DNA of 64,000 nucleotides from Sphingobacterium spiritivorum (GTDB lineage Bacteria; Bacteroidota; Bacteroidia; Sphingobacteriales; Sphingobacteriaceae): assembly GCF_016725325.1 (NCBI RefSeq), contig NZ_CP068083.1, forward strand, positions 2,728,001-2,792,000, given 5' to 3'. The position numbers and the translations under genes were made by a program. Positions 51,577-60,132 of this stretch are shown in pieces. The notes under the pieces were generated by a model. That model was given only the letters and a program-made list of their open reading frames with translations, ran no database searches and was not told the DNA's origin. Positions within the stretch are counted from its first letter, which is position 1. Each line of letters opens with the position of its first letter.

Positions 51577-53367
51577 ATGGATAATTTTATTGTTTCTGCT
51601 CGTAAATATCGCCCGGTCACCTTTGATTCGGTAGTCGGTCAGCAACACATCACAGGTACCTTAAAGAATGCTATTCACAACAATCAGTTGGCGCAGGCAT
51701 TTTTGTTTTGTGGTCCCAGGGGTGTGGGAAAGACGACTTGTGCGCGTATTTTGGCAAAGACAATAAATTGTGAGCATATTACCAGTGAAGTAGAAGCCTG
51801 TGGTGTATGTGACAGCTGTAAATCTTTCCAGAACGGAAATTCTTTCAGTATTCATGAACTGGATGCTGCCTCAAACAATTCAGTAGATGATATTCGTAAT
51901 CTGATTGATCAGGTTCGGATTCCGCCACAGTCCGGAAAATATAAAATCTATATTATTGATGAGGTGCACATGTTGTCTCAGCAGGCATTCAATGCTTTTC
52001 TGAAAACATTGGAAGAACCACCTTCTTACGCAATTTTTATCCTTGCAACTACAGAGAAGCATAAAATTCTTCCCACTATTTTATCACGTTGTCAGATTTT
52101 TGATTTTAACAGAATCCGTGTAGAAGATATGGCTCAGCATCTGGCAGGTATTGCCGAGAAGGAAGCGGTGACATATGATCTGGATGGTCTTCATATTATT
52201 GCTCAAAAGGCAGATGGAGGACTTAGAGATGCACTTTCGATGTTTGATCAGATTGTTAGTTTTTCGAACAAGCAAATTTCTTATCAATCTGTAATCGACA
52301 ATCTGAATATATTAGACTACGATTATTATTTTAAACTGACGGACGCTATCCTGCAGGAGGAAGCTGCAGAGTCCTTGCTTATTTTTGATCAGGTACTTAA
52401 CAGAGGGTTTGACGGAAACCACTTTATTGGCGGACTTTCCTCGCATCTGCGTAATCTGCTGGTCACAAAAGAACCGGCTACATTAAAACTCCTTGATGTA
52501 AGTGATAATATCAAAAAGAGATATCTTGAGCAGTCCCAGAAAGTTTCTTCAGGATTATTATTATCCGCATTAAATATCTCCAATCAGTGTGAGATAAATT
52601 ATAAAACAAGTAAGAATCAGCGTTTACAGGTTGAGTTGGCCTTGCTCAAAATGTGCCATATAGCGACTGCTATTCAAATGAGCCAAAACGGTGCGCTTTC
52701 AGGATCTGCTGAAGTAAAAAAAAAACGACTTGATTCAGCGGTAGCTGCTCCGGTTTCAGAACCGGCAAGTGTACCTGCTGTCGTTGCTACTCCTGTAGCT
52801 GTACCCGCACCTGCAGAAGTAAAAGCTCCACCTGTCCCTGCAAAACCCGTAGAAAACCATCCTCCAAAGCTTGCAGACTCCGGTAAAAAAGGCTGGGGAG
52901 CTGTTAAGGTCGGGGTCTCGATTCCTAATCTGAATACTATCTTCGAAGAAAAGCAGGCGGAAGAAAATGAAGGTCCTTCTCTGGTCAAAGGCGAGGCATA
53001 CCGGGAGGTTACGCTTAATGAGTTTTTACAAAAATGGAATGAATTTGCGGAGCGTTTGAAAGCTGAAAATAAAATCAACCTGTATACGTTGATGACATCA
53101 GCTCCTCCAAAGCTTCAGCCAAATAATCTGATCGAAGTAGAGGTAGAGAATGCAATTCAGATGGATGTACTGACCTCAGCTAAAATTGATATGCTTAACT
53201 TTTTACGTGTGGAACTTCAGAATTTCTCACTCGATGTTAAAGGAGTCATGATTGAGCATCAGGTTTCTCGCAAGCCTTACACATCACAGGAAAAATATCA
53301 GGCTATGGTCGCCAAGAACCCAAATCTGGAAACATTGCGCCAAACGTTTAATCTCGGACTGAGTTAG
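51577..53367 (+). CDS. dnaX: DNA polymerase III subunit gamma/tau
   Basis: 596 aa from the ATG at 51577 (MDNFIVSARKYRPVTFDSVVGQ); a TTG at 51553 would lie between the promoter boxes. Walker A GPRGVGKTT (about 45-53), zinc-finger cysteines (C near 64, then CGVCDSC), Walker B IYIIDEVHML, and SRC sensor (ILSRCQIF). After residue 370 a long Pro/Ala/Val-rich linker leads to a tau-like C-terminus (about 450-596). It loads the sliding clamp. No sign of a frameshift site like that of E. coli; the A9 run near 52719 is a candidate (see findings). Confidence 0.95.
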   Translation: MDNFIVSARKYRPVTFDSVVGQQHITGTLKNAIHNNQLAQAFLFCGPRGVGKTTCARILAKTINCEHITSEVEACGVCDSCKSFQNGNSFSIHELDAASNNSVDDIRNLIDQVRIPPQSGKYKIYIIDEVHMLSQQAFNAFLKTLEEPPSYAIFILATTEKHKILPTILSRCQIFDFNRIRVEDMAQHLAGIAEKEAVTYDLDGLHIIAQKADGGLRDALSMFDQIVSFSNKQISYQSVIDNLNILDYDYYFKLTDAILQEEAAESLLIFDQVLNRGFDGNHFIGGLSSHLRNLLVTKEPATLKLLDVSDNIKKRYLEQSQKVSSGLLLSALNISNQCEINYKTSKNQRLQVELALLKMCHIATAIQMSQNGALSGSAEVKKKRLDSAVAAPVSEPASVPAVVATPVAVPAPAEVKAPPVPAKPVENHPPKLADSGKKGWGAVKVGVSIPNLNTIFEEKQAEENEGPSLVKGEAYREVTLNEFLQKWNEFAERLKAENKINLYTLMTSAPPKLQPNNLIEVEVENAIQMDVLTSAKIDMLNFLRVELQNFSLDVKGVMIEHQVSRKPYTSQEKYQAMVAKNPNLETLRQTFNLGLS

Positions 53368-53413
53368 GTAGCAATATCTACATACATTTTAAAACAGAAA
53401 TATTCTTCATCAT

Positions 53414-54193
53414 ATGCAAAATTTTCAAAGACACGACAGAAATGAAAAACGGGAGACCAATCAAATGGTTTTCGGTATTCGTGCAGTTATAGAAGCCATT
53501 GATAGCGGCAAAGAGATCGAGTCTTTGTTTGTGCAGCGAGGTTTGGGGGGGAGTTTATTTTTAGAATTGAAATCCCTGATCAAGGAACATGAGATTGGTT
53601 TTCAACAAGTACCTATCGAAAAACTGAACCGTATTACCCGTAAAAATCATCAGGGTGTAATCGCTGTTATTTCACCAATCACTTATCAGAAGATAGAAGA
53701 TCTTATTCCTGAGATATATGAAAAGGGAGAAACTCCACTGATATTGATGCTGGATGGTGTAACGGACGTACGTAATCTGGGTGCTATTGCGCGAACTGCT
53801 GAATGTTCAGGAGTACATGCGATTATTGTACCTAAAAAAGGATCTGCGGAAATCAATCCGGATGCTATTAAAACTTCTGCAGGCGCTTTATATAAGATTC
53901 CGGTGTGTCGTCATGATAACCTGGGAAAAGTCGGTAAATTCTTGATTGACTCCGGTATACAGCTGGTTGTCAGTACTGAAAAAACAGAAGAAAGTATCTA
54001 TAGTGTAGATTATACTGCTCCGACCTGTATCATTATGGGAGCAGAAGATGTAGGCGTCTCAGATGACCTGATACGTATTTCAGATCATTTGGCAAAGATT
54101 CCAATGTTTGGCGAGATAGGATCACTGAATGTGTCTGTATCTGCCGGAGTGGTTCTGTATGAAGCTATTCGTCAGCGACAGGCAACAAAATAA
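53414..54193 (+). CDS. rlmB: 23S rRNA (guanosine(2251)-2'-O)-methyltransferase RlmB
   Basis: 259 aa. N-terminal substrate-binding domain (NQMVFGIRAVIEAIDSGKEIESL), then SPOUT domain with MLDGVTDVRNLGAIARTAECSG, MGAEDVGVS and GEIGSLNVSVSAGVVLYEA, the three SpoU motifs. It methylates the ribose of G2251 of 23S rRNA; a related SpoU target is possible. It lies 46 bp after dnaX. Confidence 0.94.
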   Translation: MQNFQRHDRNEKRETNQMVFGIRAVIEAIDSGKEIESLFVQRGLGGSLFLELKSLIKEHEIGFQQVPIEKLNRITRKNHQGVIAVISPITYQKIEDLIPEIYEKGETPLILMLDGVTDVRNLGAIARTAECSGVHAIIVPKKGSAEINPDAIKTSAGALYKIPVCRHDNLGKVGKFLIDSGIQLVVSTEKTEESIYSVDYTAPTCIIMGAEDVGVSDDLIRISDHLAKIPMFGEIGSLNVSVSAGVVLYEAIRQRQATK

Positions 54194-54198
54194 ACAAG

Positions 54199-54231
54199 AA
54201 CGGGGTATTTATTGAAAAGACCCCGTTTTTT
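54199..54231. terminator. Terminator after rlmB
   Basis: AACGGGGT / ACCCCGTT arms with a T run, between convergent genes. Confidence 0.85.
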
Positions 54232-54233
54232 AT

Positions 54234-54935
54234 TTACAGGTTGAAAAAATCAAAAAAGTATTTGGGGTGCTTCAGATTGATCAGTTGTTCTCTGTTGTGG
54301 TCAAAGAAATCAAAATCTCCAGTCTCAATATCCGCTATTGTAAAGGAATGCGAAATCTGCTGTTTACCTCTCGTCACTACTCCGAGTCCATAATCCATAT
54401 CTAAAGTGAATACATTCAGATCAGGGCGTGTAACGATCAGGTCTGCTACAGTCTTCCATACATCACCATTCCATTGTCCCTGCCAGCCAGGCAAGTCCCA
54501 GTTTTTGACTTTATCTGTTACTTCACTGAAGTGTTCACGGATGGCGTATCCTGCGGCAGCATTGAGTGGGTTACAATCGTGCATAATGATGACTCCACCT
54601 TCATTGAGGTATTTCAGACTATTTTCCACATCTTTTTTTGCCTGCTGATAAGTATGAAGTCCATCTACAAGGACAACATCTACACCATGTTTAAGTACAC
54701 TTTGTGCTTTTGTCTCAAAGAACTGATCACTCGGCATTTCATATGTTTCGAATTTATAAATGCCTAATAAGCGTTTGGCTTTCATTGACCGGCGAAATAA
54801 AAACTCGGGATCAACACCTATTTTACGGTTACAGTTTACCTTTGAGATAACAGCTCCGGTCTGTACGCCAATTTCTAAATATGTTTTTGCATTATGTTTT
54901 TGAATGATCTTGTTGATTACATCAAGTCTATACAT
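54234..54935 (-). CDS. Class I SAM-dependent methyltransferase, Methyltransf_24-like
   Basis: 233 aa. Motif I is YLEIGVQTGAVISK (about 19-32), the acidic strand-2 end is IGVDPEF and motif II is VDVVLVDGLHTYQQAKKDVEN, then GGVIIMHDCNP. This pattern fits the Methyltransf_24/FkbM-like set often tied to polysaccharides or small molecules. No glycan genes are adjacent, so the target is unknown. Confidence 0.82.
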   Translation of the reverse strand: MYRLDVINKIIQKHNAKTYLEIGVQTGAVISKVNCNRKIGVDPEFLFRRSMKAKRLLGIYKFETYEMPSDQFFETKAQSVLKHGVDVVLVDGLHTYQQAKKDVENSLKYLNEGGVIIMHDCNPLNAAAGYAIREHFSEVTDKVKNWDLPGWQGQWNGDVWKTVADLIVTRPDLNVFTLDMDYGLGVVTRGKQQISHSFTIADIETGDFDFFDHNREQLINLKHPKYFFDFFNL

Positions 54936-55045
54936 GGTTGTGGTTCTAATTCGAATTCAATTTATAAAATAAACTTGAAAAAGTACCTGCTTAGTATATT
55001 TTTTCTGCCGATCGGTAGAATAATTTTCCGGGAGGGTGGAAGGCA

Positions 55046-55077
55046 AATAAAAAAGGCTGAGTAATTTACTCAGCCTT
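55046..55077 (-). terminator. Terminator after DEAD-box helicase gene
   Basis: AAGGCTGAGTAA / TTACTCAGCCTT stem; on the minus strand followed by a T run, 24 nt after the stop. Confidence 0.85.
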
Positions 55078-55100
55078 AGAAAATGGAATAACTATACTAG

Positions 55101-56912
55101 TTAATATTTGCTTTTGGATTCTTTGCGTTTTCCGGAAAAATCACGGAAGCCACCGCCATTTCCTCCATCACGACGATCACGTCTTTCACCACCGCTTCTG
55201 CGCTCGCCACCACGATATCCGCCTTCACGTCTTCCGCCACGGTCTCCACCACGACTTCTTCCGCCACCACGACTTTCGCTTCTGCCTTCGCCTGAAACTT
55301 CAATGCGTACATTACGTCCGTTGAAATCTACATTCTGGAATCCAGAGAATACTTTCTCTACTTCTTCATCCTGTACTTCAAAGAATGTGAACACTCCTTT
55401 AAGATCGATTTTACCGATCGATTTGCCGGAAATTTTAGCGTTGTTACAGATAAATCCTAACATATCTCCACGTGTGAATTCGTCTACTGAACCTAAGTTC
55501 ATGAAAAGGCGTGTATATCCTTTAGAACCACCACGTGAACGATCATCACGTCTGTCGCCACGTTCTCCACGTTCGTTATCACGTGCTTCTATGTTTAGAT
55601 CCGGAGCATTTTTATAATAATCCAGGAATCTGTTGAATTCTAATGAAGCAAATCTTTTGATGATGTCTTCTTTTGAAAGAGCCTCCAGGTTTTCCATGAT
55701 AGTAGGAAGGAATGGAGTAATCTGATCATCATTGACTTCTACATTCTCAATTTTGCTTACGATCGAGAATAATTGTTTTTCACAAACTTCAGCTCCTTGA
55801 GGAACTTGCTTTCTTTCGAAAGATTTACCAATGATTTTCTCAATGTGACGAATTTTGCTTAATTCTTTCACATTTACCAATGAAAGAGAGATACCTGTTT
55901 TACCTGCACGGGCTGTACGGCCTGAACGGTGTGTGTAATTCTCTACTTCATCCGGCAGGGAGAAGTTGATAACGTGTGTTACGTCATTAACGTCAATACC
56001 ACGGGCAGCTACGTCTGTTGCGATCAACAATTGTAAGCTACGGTCACGGTAACGTTTCATAACTTTATCACGTTGTTGTTGTGAAAGGTCACCATGCAAT
56101 GAATCTGCATTATAACCATCTTTGATAAGCGCTTCAGCAATTTCTTGCGTTTCGATCTTAGTACGGCAGAAGACAATACCGAAGATTTCAGGATTGGAAT
56201 CAACGATACGTTTGAATGCTGCATACTTATCTTTTGCTCTGATCAGGTAATAGTGGTGCTCGATATTGGCATTACCTGTATTCTTGGTGCCAACAGTCAA
56301 TTCCACAGGATCAGTCATATAATTTTGAGCTATACGACGTACCTCTCTAGGCATTGTTGCAGAAAACAACCAGGTTTTTTTCTCTTCCGGAGTTTCTGAC
56401 AATATATTGTTGATGTCTTCCTGAAAGCCCATGTTAAGCATTTCATCCGCTTCATCTAATACAACATATTTTACATTGGAGAAATCAATGGCATTACGGC
56501 CAATGATATCAAGCATACGACCAGGAGTCGCTACTACGATTTGTACACCACGACGGATTTGACGTAGTTGGTCAGAGATATTTGCACCTCCGTATACCGC
56601 TACTACATGTACATCATCGATGTATTTCGCAAATTTTTCTAAATCTTTCGCAATTTGCAAACAAAGTTCACGTGTTGGACATAATACCAACGCTTGAGGA
56701 TGTTTTTGAGAAAAGTCTAATTGTTCTAATAATGGAAGACCAAATGCCGCGGTCTTTCCTGTGCCAGTTTGGGCTAATCCGACAAAATCGTCGTTACCAG
56801 TCAGTAAAACAGGAATGGCTTTTTCCTGAATAGGAGAAGGTTTTTCGAAACCTAACTCAGAGATGGCATTAACAACTTCATGACGGATTCCCAGTTCTAA
56901 AAATGGGTTCAT
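55101..56912 (-). CDS. DEAD-box RNA helicase with DbpA-type RNA-binding domain and RG-rich tail
   Basis: 603 aa. Q motif (FLELGIRHEVVNAISELGFE), AQTGTGKT, DEAD (VLDEADEMLNMGFQ), SAT and HRSGRTARAG make the helicase core (1-370). A spacer follows, then a DbpA-like RNA-binding domain (about 470-548: TRLFMNLGSVDEF) and a basic Arg/Gly/Ser tail (about 550-603). This layout is that of CsdA/DeaD-type cold-shock helicases for ribosome assembly and mRNA decay. A full promoter precedes it. Confidence 0.93.
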   Translation of the reverse strand: MNPFLELGIRHEVVNAISELGFEKPSPIQEKAIPVLLTGNDDFVGLAQTGTGKTAAFGLPLLEQLDFSQKHPQALVLCPTRELCLQIAKDLEKFAKYIDDVHVVAVYGGANISDQLRQIRRGVQIVVATPGRMLDIIGRNAIDFSNVKYVVLDEADEMLNMGFQEDINNILSETPEEKKTWLFSATMPREVRRIAQNYMTDPVELTVGTKNTGNANIEHHYYLIRAKDKYAAFKRIVDSNPEIFGIVFCRTKIETQEIAEALIKDGYNADSLHGDLSQQQRDKVMKRYRDRSLQLLIATDVAARGIDVNDVTHVINFSLPDEVENYTHRSGRTARAGKTGISLSLVNVKELSKIRHIEKIIGKSFERKQVPQGAEVCEKQLFSIVSKIENVEVNDDQITPFLPTIMENLEALSKEDIIKRFASLEFNRFLDYYKNAPDLNIEARDNERGERGDRRDDRSRGGSKGYTRLFMNLGSVDEFTRGDMLGFICNNAKISGKSIGKIDLKGVFTFFEVQDEEVEKVFSGFQNVDFNGRNVRIEVSGEGRSESRGGGRSRGGDRGGRREGGYRGGERRSGGERRDRRDGGNGGGFRDFSGKRKESKSKY

Positions 56913-56952
56913 GAAATAATTTATACAATAGGCTCAATTGCCTAAGGCGGTG

Positions 56953-56983
56953 CAAAGATAGAAATAATAATTGATAAAAACAA
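56953..56983 (-). promoter_or_regulatory. Promoter of the DEAD-box helicase gene
   Basis: On the minus strand TTG (56983-56981), 20-bp spacer, TATCTTTG (56960-56953). The leader is about 36 nt. Confidence 0.65.
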
Positions 56984-57030
56984 TTATTATTAAATGTTAA
57001 TTATTTTGAAATGAAGTACTTAAAAACTAA

Positions 57031-57060
57031 ACAGGCCCTATGCTGCTGCATAGGGCCTGT
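57031..57060 (-). terminator. Terminator after downstream OmpA-family gene
   Basis: Perfect 13-bp arms ACAGGCCCTATGC / GCATAGGGCCTGT with a 4-nt loop; the T-rich side fits the minus strand. Confidence 0.88.
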
Positions 57061-57090
57061 AATAGGTATTCATGAGACTTAAATCGTCTG

Positions 57091-58407
57091 TTAATATAAT
57101 GTGAATTCTACACGACGGTTTTGCTGACGACCTTCTGCAGTAGCGTTAGTAGCGATAGGTTGGTTTGGACCGTAACCTGTTGCCTCGATACGTGAAGGAT
57201 TAGCACCTTTGCTTGTTAAGTATGCTTTTACAGCTTCTGCACGTTCTTTAGATAATCTAAGATTCGTTTGCATAGATCCTGTATTGTCGGTGTGACCCGC
57301 TAATTTAAGGCTGAAGTTTTTCTCGATTAATAAGGAAGCTACACGGTCAAGGCTTGGGTAAGAAGTAGGACGGATCGTAGATTTACCAAGATCGAATTCC
57401 AGATCTTTAATGGCTTCATCAACTACTTTTTTGTCTGCTTCCGTAACAACGATTTTTTCTACCACTTTAGTTTCCGCAACCGGAAGAGGACATCCTGCTC
57501 CGTCTACTTTAGTTCCTGAAGGTGTATTAGGACATTTGTCGTATTTATTAGCTACACCATCACCGTCATCATCTTTCAAATCAGCATTTAACTGATCTAC
57601 CTGAGATTTAAGTGCATTGTTAGCTGCTACTAATGCTTCACGTTCAGCTTTTAACTGATCGTATTTAGCTGTATAATCATTGACTAAGGTAGCTACAGGG
57701 TTACTGTTGCTCAATGCTGGTTTTGAAGAACTTCCTAATGCAAATTCAACACCTGCATGTGCGTATGAGAACAGGTCATGTTTGATCGTTCCTACACGAG
57801 CACCGTCGAAGTCCTGATTAGCCCAGTTTAACTGATATCCCAGATCCAGATTTACACCTTTAGAAATAGCGAATTTAAATCCGAAATCTGCAGGAACAAA
57901 TAATTTTGTTTTGGAGCCATGTGTCGTTTCTGTGTTGCCAACTTTTGTAGTAGGCTCAAAATTCAAGGCACCGATACCAAGAGCAAAATAAGGTTTAATA
58001 ATACTGTTTAAAAATCTGAAATTAGTATTGGCAAGTGTGAATTCTCCTGATAAAGCTGCTGACCAAGGTGTCTTAGTTTCATAAGAACGTGATCCGTCTT
58101 CCGTTTTTCCGGCAACTTTTCCGCCTAAGTACTGTGCTTTTAATCCAAAAGAAGGTGAAATTTGTTTTTTGATATAAGCACTGTATCCGATGTTGTTTTC
58201 CAGTGAATTGTATCCTCTGCGATTTACGCCGAACACATTGCTAAGGTTTAATACACCTGCATTGACACCAAAAGACCATGTACGGTATTCAGAAGTAGAT
58301 CCGAATGGTGTTGTTCCTTCAACAGTAGCTGTGCTCTGTGCAAATGAAGTACTTGTTAATAATCCGGCAATAGTGAATACTGCTGCTGATTTTAAATTTA
58401 ATTTCAT
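57091..58407 (-). CDS. OmpA-family outer membrane protein (downstream copy)
   Basis: 438 aa. Signal peptide (ending SFAQ), an eight-strand barrel-like N-terminal half (about 30-235), a short coiled coil (YDQLKAEREALVAANNALKS), a thrombospondin-3-like calcium repeat (DDDGDGVANKYDKCP), and a C-terminal OmpA domain (about 320-438) that binds peptidoglycan (GHTDNTG, RLSKERAEAVKAYL, ending RRVEFTLY). It tethers the outer membrane to the wall. A close paralogue lies 150 bp upstream. Confidence 0.94.
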   Translation of the reverse strand: MKLNLKSAAVFTIAGLLTSTSFAQSTATVEGTTPFGSTSEYRTWSFGVNAGVLNLSNVFGVNRRGYNSLENNIGYSAYIKKQISPSFGLKAQYLGGKVAGKTEDGSRSYETKTPWSAALSGEFTLANTNFRFLNSIIKPYFALGIGALNFEPTTKVGNTETTHGSKTKLFVPADFGFKFAISKGVNLDLGYQLNWANQDFDGARVGTIKHDLFSYAHAGVEFALGSSSKPALSNSNPVATLVNDYTAKYDQLKAEREALVAANNALKSQVDQLNADLKDDDGDGVANKYDKCPNTPSGTKVDGAGCPLPVAETKVVEKIVVTEADKKVVDEAIKDLEFDLGKSTIRPTSYPSLDRVASLLIEKNFSLKLAGHTDNTGSMQTNLRLSKERAEAVKAYLTSKGANPSRIEATGYGPNQPIATNATAEGRQQNRRVEFTLY

Positions 58408-58430
58408 AAAACGAGTATTAAAATTTTCTG

Positions 58431-58438
58431 CAAATGTA
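58431..58438 (-). promoter_or_regulatory. -7 box for downstream OmpA-family gene
   Basis: Reads TACATTTG on the minus strand, 23 bp before the ATG at 58407. A palindrome TACAACGTTGTA lies 22 bp upstream (58461-58472). Confidence 0.5.
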
Positions 58439-58460
58439 ATAAAATAACTTTATTTTTTCT

Positions 58461-58472
58461 TACAACGTTGTA
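58461..58472. promoter_or_regulatory. 12-bp palindrome between OmpA-family genes
   Basis: TACAACGTTGTA is a perfect palindrome upstream of the -7 box of the downstream copy. It could be an operator; no protein is known. Confidence 0.3.
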
Positions 58473-58504
58473 GTATTTTGTTTACATTTTAAATTTAAAA
58501 AAGA

Positions 58505-58530
58505 AAGGCTAGCGGATTTCCGCTAGCCTT
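58505..58530 (-). terminator. Terminator after upstream OmpA-family gene
   Basis: AAGGCTAGCGGA / TCCGCTAGCCTT with a 2-nt loop; T-rich on both sides, 28 nt after the stop at 58558. Confidence 0.88.
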
Positions 58531-58557
58531 AACTTTTTTAAAAGAGTAGTTTATCTA

Positions 58558-59880
58558 CTAATATAATGTAAATTCTACACGACGGTTTTGCTGACGACCT
58601 TCTGCTGTCGCATTAGAAGCGATGGGTTGGTTTGGACCATAACCTGTTGCTTCGATACGGGAAGGATTAGCACCTTTACCTGATAAATATGCTTTTACAG
58701 CTTCTGCACGTTCTTTAGATAATCTAAGATTTGTTTTCATAGAACCTGTGTTATCTGTGTGACCAGCTAATTTCAGGCTGAAGTTTTTCTCGATTAATAA
58801 AGCAGCTACACGATCAAGACTTGGGTATGAAGTAGAGCGGATAGTAGATTTACCAAGATCAAACTCAAGGTTTTTAATAGCTTCGTCTACTACTTTTCTA
58901 TCTTCTTCTGTAACTACAATTTTCTCTACAACTTTAGTTTCAGCAACTGGAAGAGGACATCCTGATCCGTCTACTTTAGTTCCTGAAGGTGTATTAGGAC
59001 ATTTGTCATATTTGTTAGCTACACCGTCACCGTCATCATCTTTAAGATCTGAATTTAACTGATCTACCTGAGATTTAAGTGCATTGTTAGCTGCTACTAA
59101 TGCTTCACGTTCTGCTTTCAGCTGATCGTATTTAGCAGTGTAATCATTTACCAGAGTTGCTACAGGGTTACTGTTGCTTAATGCTGGTTTTGAAGGACTA
59201 CCCAATGAGAATTCCAAACCTGCGTGAGCATATGAGAACAGATCGTTTTTATAAGTACCTGCTGTTCCGCCATCGAAATCCTGATTAGCCCAGTTTAATT
59301 GGTAACCTAAATCCAGATTAACTCCTTTAGCAATTGCGAATTTCAACCCGAAATCTGCAGGAACAAAAAGTTTAGTTTGTGAATCCTGAGTAGTTGCTGT
59401 TCCTCCTACTGTAGTAGTTGGTTCAAAATTCAATGCACCTAAACCAATCGCAAAGTAAGGTTTGATGATACTGTTGAAAAATCTGAAGTTTGTGTTCGCT
59501 AATGTGAACTCTCCGGATAAAGCTGCTGACCAAGGCGTTTTTGTTTCGAATGACTGCGTACCATCTTTGTAAGCACCACCAACTTTACCTCCCATATACT
59601 GTGCTTTCAAACCGAAAGAAGGAGAGATTTGTTTCTTGATATAAGCACTGTATCCAACATTATGATCTAAATCATCATAACCTTTACGGTTGAAACCAAA
59701 GATATTACCTTGATTCAGTACACCTGCATTCACACCAATTGACCACGTACGGTATTGAGAAGTAGAACCAAACGGGGTCGTACCTTCAATAGTTTTTGTG
59801 TTGTGTTCCTGAGCGAATGATGCAGTTGTTAATAATCCTGCTGCGGCGAACATTGCTGCTTTTTTGTAATTAATTTTCAT
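58558..59880 (-). CDS. OmpA-family outer membrane protein (upstream copy)
   Basis: 440 aa, same order of parts as the downstream copy: signal peptide, barrel-like half, coiled coil, calcium-type repeat, OmpA domain. The two proteins differ at only a few positions from the coiled coil to the end but clearly more in the loops of the barrel (for example FGFNRKGYDDLDHN against FGVNRRGYNSLENN). It is a tandem duplication; each copy has its own terminator, so expression may differ. Confidence 0.94.
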   Translation of the reverse strand: MKINYKKAAMFAAAGLLTTASFAQEHNTKTIEGTTPFGSTSQYRTWSIGVNAGVLNQGNIFGFNRKGYDDLDHNVGYSAYIKKQISPSFGLKAQYMGGKVGGAYKDGTQSFETKTPWSAALSGEFTLANTNFRFFNSIIKPYFAIGLGALNFEPTTTVGGTATTQDSQTKLFVPADFGLKFAIAKGVNLDLGYQLNWANQDFDGGTAGTYKNDLFSYAHAGLEFSLGSPSKPALSNSNPVATLVNDYTAKYDQLKAEREALVAANNALKSQVDQLNSDLKDDDGDGVANKYDKCPNTPSGTKVDGSGCPLPVAETKVVEKIVVTEEDRKVVDEAIKNLEFDLGKSTIRSTSYPSLDRVAALLIEKNFSLKLAGHTDNTGSMKTNLRLSKERAEAVKAYLSGKGANPSRIEATGYGPNQPIASNATAEGRQQNRRVEFTLY

Positions 59881-60042
59881 ATAGTGCGTTTTAAATGAAT
59901 TTGTAATAATGTTTGTTATTGGAATCTATTGTGCAATTCATTTGCCAAACTATAATCAGATAATGCTTTTTTATTGTTTTAATTTATTTATAATCAGTAT
60001 TTTATATATTTAATTGTAGAGAGGTGTCTACAGGTTTTTCTG

Positions 60043-60080
60043 ATACATAAAATGTCCCGATTTCGGGACATTTTATGTAT
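60043..60080. terminator. Strong hairpin downstream of usp genes
   Basis: Perfect 18-bp arms (60043-60060 and 60063-60080) around TT. It lies between the USP stop and the OmpA-family promoter and has no T run on either side, so it may serve more as an RNA end than a terminator. Confidence 0.7.
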
Positions 60081-60094
60081 TTGGCTGTATGTTT

Positions 60095-60131
60095 TTTTGT
60101 AATTCTGAACAATTTGTTCAGAATTACAAAA
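60095..60131 (-). terminator. Terminator at the end of the usp operon
   Basis: Perfect 18-bp arms (60095-60112 and 60114-60131), core TTCTGAACAA, directly before the USP stop at 60133; A and T runs on the ends. Confidence 0.8.
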
Positions 60132-60132
60132 C

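Noticed and set aside
52674..53078. Antisense ORF over the Pro/Ala linker of dnaX
   Set aside because: A composition effect of the linker; no start signals or family features.
55108..55617. Plus-strand Pro/Arg/Ser-rich ORF over the helicase tail
   Set aside because: The reverse complement of the Arg/Gly-rich tail codons produces it.
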